Shown here one piece after another: positions 60,458-64,000 of a stretch of 64,000 nucleotides of DNA (position 1 is the first letter of the stretch; each line of letters starts with the position of its first letter). The notes below the pieces were generated by a model. The model made no database searches. It was not told the origin of the DNA and saw only the letters and a list, made by a program, of their open reading frames with translations. The stretch covers positions 9,238,001 to 9,302,000 of the forward strand of contig JANTQA010000032.1 of NCBI GenBank assembly GCA_027625915.1, written 5' to 3'. The translations under genes and the position numbers were made by a program. This stretch comes from Anaeramoeba flamelloides. Taxonomy: Eukaryota > Metamonada > Anaeramoebidae.

Positions 60458-63400
60458 CTATTAAGATATTTAAATAGAAAATAGAAATAAAAAGGATAAA
60501 AAAACAAAGGAAATGTAAAATAATAGATAAAGAAAAAGAAAACGAAAAATTTTAATTTTTATGACTATTCTTGAAGAAAAAATTTTTAAACTTATAAAAA
60601 GCAAAAGAATGAGATCCGAAAAATGTAATACCACAATTATAATGACAATTATTGAATGAATATTTTCAAATAATAAAAATTGGTATTTAAATTTTAAATA
60701 CGAAAAATCTTTCATTTAATTTCCCTCTTGATTATATATTATTATTTACTACTTATTAACAGAAAATAATAATCAGAGGTTGAATTTGAATTTAAAAAAG
60801 AAACAGTTATATTTAAAATATATAATTAATATTGTAGTTGTATTTTAAAACCTTTAAATTAAAAATGATCTATTATTTATAATTTAATTCTATACCACTT
60901 TTTAAATCAGTTATTAAATTTCTTATTATCCAATATTTAAAAATGAATTTTAATTAGAATTTCTGAATTAATTCAAGGATTTGAAGAAATATTTGAATTT
61001 GAAAACACAATTCCAAATTTATTTTGATAATTTTAATAATCTTTAGTTTACCTTTCTTTTATTGTTATAAATAATCCAGAAATATCATGATCATTCTATT
61101 AAAATATTTTAGAAAATACCAAATCTTGATTTGTACCTTATTTTATGATTTTTTGAAATACTTTGAAACACGTTTCTTTAAGGAAAAAATATCTCAAATC
61201 CAAATGATTATGTATCATATGTTCACATAAATTCATCTCAATCCCAAAAACTCTAAACATTTATTTTTCTTATCTATTTTTAACTTGTTTATTTATCACT
61301 TTTTTTAATTCTTTTTTATTTTTTCATTTCTTTATTTCAACCTTATTTTAGAAAACTAAATCAAGTTTAAAATGCTTCTAATGACCATGTTTATTCAAGA
61401 CAATCTTTGAAATTAAAAATTACAAATTTAGTCTCTTCAAAATTCTAACTTCAACAGATATAAAGTGTTCTTTTAACACTAAATCCTTGACAATAAATCA
61501 GAATAAACACTTTTCTTTGATACATTTTTTAAAATTTTATTTAATCATTGCATTTTTTCAATTTTCTTGTTTTTTCTAAAAATTATCAAAGTCATTTAAG
61601 GTATTAGAAAAAAAGTTGGTCACATTTTTTTTAACATTTAATATTCTCTTTTTAAATGGTTATTTTTGTTAATTGGTAAATATAAAATAAAGAAAAATAT
61701 TAATACTAATTGAAACAGAAACTATTGTGATATATTTCAAAATTGGTTAATTAAAATATTTTCAAAAAATGAAAAAAAGATTTACACTTTTTTCGGGAGA
61801 AAACAGGCAAGATCAAAATTCAATAATAAAAAATGGTCAAGATGGTAAGGGTACAAATGATGTTTTCAAATAAAAATACATTTATCAGTTTTTCATTCGA
61901 TTTGGAAATTTTATCATGACTAAATCTGGTTATGAAAACGATTTTTATGAGCAAATAGAAAAAAAATAACAACTCTAATTTTCATCCCTAAAAAATATCA
62001 TATAAAATTGAGATCAGAAAATTTCATATCTTTTATTAAAGCAATAAAATATAAAAAAACAAATTGAATTAACATTCAGAATCAATAATTGTTGAAAAAC
62101 AATTTTAGATATTTAAATAGTTATATTAGAATTAAGTTTAATAAAGATATTTTAAAATAAATTTTCTTTTTTTCCCTGAACTCATCTTGCATCTTTTAAA
62201 AAAAAAAAGAAAATTAGAAATAAAAAGTATTATAACACAAATCACAAAATTCTATACAGAAATAGAAAAAAAAATCATAATCAGAAATACAAAAACAGAA
62301 ATAGAAGCTATAAAAGGGTATTTTGAAAGTTTTAAATAATTGGAGTCTAATTCATTCAAGAATAAGCATTTATATTGATTTTTATAATATGAGGAAAGGT
62401 AAAGTCTAAATTCATGAATCGTAAAGAAAATCAATAGACTTAAAAGGAATTAAATACTGCATTTTTAAAATCATAAAAAACAAGGTTTATGAATTGTTTT
62501 TTTTGACGAAATTGATATGTTGTGTGAGCCAATTAATGAGTTGTGTAGTTTCAAATTAAAATGAAAAGTGAATAAATTTTTCACCTAACTTACGATGAGA
62601 TTGTTTACTTGATAAAAATCCAAACTTTTTATTGGTATGAAAAGCAAAAATTATCTCAATTCCCCATTAAAATGTTTCTCTTGTATAGTCATTTTAAAAA
62701 AGTGTTGCAAAAAATTTTTTAATAGAAAACATAAAAATAGGTCTACCGAAGCTTATTGGCCGGTTTAAAGATTGTTTTTGAAAAATTTTTTGATCAAACT
62801 TGTTTAAAATGACTATAATAATAAAAATGACTTGAAAAAGACTTTTTTTTAACAATATCAAAGGTATGGTTTATTTTTGAATCAATAGCGCTACTTTTTT
62901 TGAGAAAAATAAATGAATTGGATTTATTATGGTAATTGAATAATAAAAGGGAATCGATATTCACATCATTTCTTTTTTTTTTTTTACTCATAGATTTCTA
63001 GTTATAAATTTGAAATAGTGACAAATTCAAAAAAATATTAAAAAGTTTTATAGTTTAATTACCATTTTTCAATTGTTTTTAACTTGCTTTGAAGAAAGAA
63101 TTTTATTGATATAAATGCAAAGAAACTTTGTAAAGATGCTGATTTTCGAAAAGTTTTTTGAAATGGAATTTTTTTTAAATTCGGTTATCAGATTAGAAAA
63201 AGGGAATTGAACTAAAAATAATTTGTTACATTATTTTGAATTTAGCCAAGTTGATCTTTTTTTTTTTGAGTGTTCCTTTTTATTGTTTGAATTGATAAAT
63301 TTTTGTTTTAACTTACAATTCTAATTGAAAAGGGATATTGAAGAATTGAAATAAAGATAATGAATGAGATGAAAATTTATCCTAACATATCGGTAAATAA

Positions 63401-64000
63401 TTGTCAAATTGTTTTAAATTGTAAAATGGTCGTAAAAGTTCTCATTTTGAAATATTTTTTTACTTATTTTTTTCACCACATTTTATAACAAAAAAAAAGT
63501 CCAAAAATTAGATTAATTATTAGAATTAAAATAGAATTCAAAACATTAAATGAAACTAAAAGTTAAGCGTAGAGTCATTATTGCGAAATAAAATTGTTTG
63601 AAATTGAAAAAAAAAAATTTTTAGCAATTTTCATGAGTGTCTAATAGCTTTAATTAAAAACAAATCAACATCTGTTGTATGATAGATTTCTAAAAATCAA
63701 GAATGTAAATTTTTAGAAAAAAGTACCAAAGAGTGGCACTAAATTTTCAATTTAAATCATTGGTAATTATAATTTTGGATTCAACTGTGTTAATTTTGAA
63801 GGAGTGTTGCTCTTGGGTGCTTTTTGAGATCTCGAAAATTTTTTTTCATTTTTTTCCTTTCTCGAATAAGTTATTTCGACCGAAAGAATGTTACAACATC
63901 ATTACTTTTCCAAATATAGAGGGCTATAAAACAACTGCAAATTGTATTAAACCAAATTAAATTGATTGTGTACTTTTAGAAAACAATTTGTTTCAAATTG
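60458..64000. other. Right-end stretch, presumably SPFH intron plus repeat R
   Basis: No exon of the SPFH gene could be recognised here. Bases 63097-63260 and 63590-64000 match parts of the left end of the window (1612-1790 and 60-930). The remainder is unique AT-rich sequence. Confidence 0.5.
63590..64000. repeat. Dispersed repeat R, right copy (empty site for foldback D)
   Basis: Aligns with 60-930: 'aaaaacaaatca' at about 63656 corresponds to 113, and 'aaaaatcaa' near 63694 to 525. Between these the right copy has about 30 bases where the left copy has about 400, the difference being element D (136-512). It continues through 'tttttgagatctcga' to the window edge. Confidence 0.6.

Overview
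This is a very AT-rich eukaryotic window. Genes carry GT-AG introns, some very large, proteins have long Lys/Asn/Asp/Glu low-complexity tracts, and homopolymer runs are frequent. An RCC1-plus-BTB protein next to K/N-rich low complexity suggests an amoeboid protist, perhaps Anaeramoeba (a metamonad). That assignment is inference; a dictyostelid-like amoeba is the main alternative. I see no bacterial operons, rRNA, CRISPR array, or retrovirus, LTR or Polinton remains.

Eight protein genes are supportable. From left to right they are: a multipass membrane protein with a charged N-terminal half (minus, 1.9-2.9 kb); a UBE2S-type ubiquitin E2 (plus, 12.9-13.9 kb, three exons); an RCC1/BTB protein whose second BTB domain is split by about 410 Asn/Lys-rich residues (minus, 18.1-21.2 kb); the 3' exon of an UNC-50 gene (plus, 31.7-32.3 kb); a TMEM181/Wntless-like seven-pass protein spread over 8.5 kb, with introns of about 4.1 and 2.1 kb (plus, 39.6-48.1 kb); an intronless DUF4419 protein (plus, 51.1-52.2 kb); a secreted histidine acid phosphatase whose catalytic RHGxRxP motif is split by an intron (plus, 55.4-56.7 kb); and the last exon of a stomatin/SPFH gene (minus, 60.0-60.5 kb). 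They form no pathway. UNC-50 and TMEM181 both belong to the endomembrane and trafficking system, the E2 to APC/C-dependent mitosis, and the phosphatase to the lysosome or exterior.

Most of the window is non-coding and built from small repeats. Five TA-flanked 'CAGTCAGTT' foldback MITEs lie at 4.6, 6.3, 7.2, 57.5 and 58.2 kb. Two inverted copies of a 512-bp Tc1/mariner-type element keep a transposase C-terminus (37.7 and 59.0 kb). There are several other long-TIR foldbacks (0.1, 15.7, 34.9, 46.0 and 49.2 kb). Families of dispersed repeats, labelled C, E, F, G and R here, recur in both orientations and are nested in each other. The big TMEM181 introns contain such elements, which probably explains their size.

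I found no complete undescribed multi-gene system. The best leads are: the BTB domain interrupted in its beta1-beta2 hairpin; a UBE2S start codon that seems to sit alone on its own exon; a cluster of three helically spaced ACGCGT sites in AT-only DNA; a GC-rich island with several hairpins (candidate ncRNA); and a repeat family that keeps a small recurring peptide.
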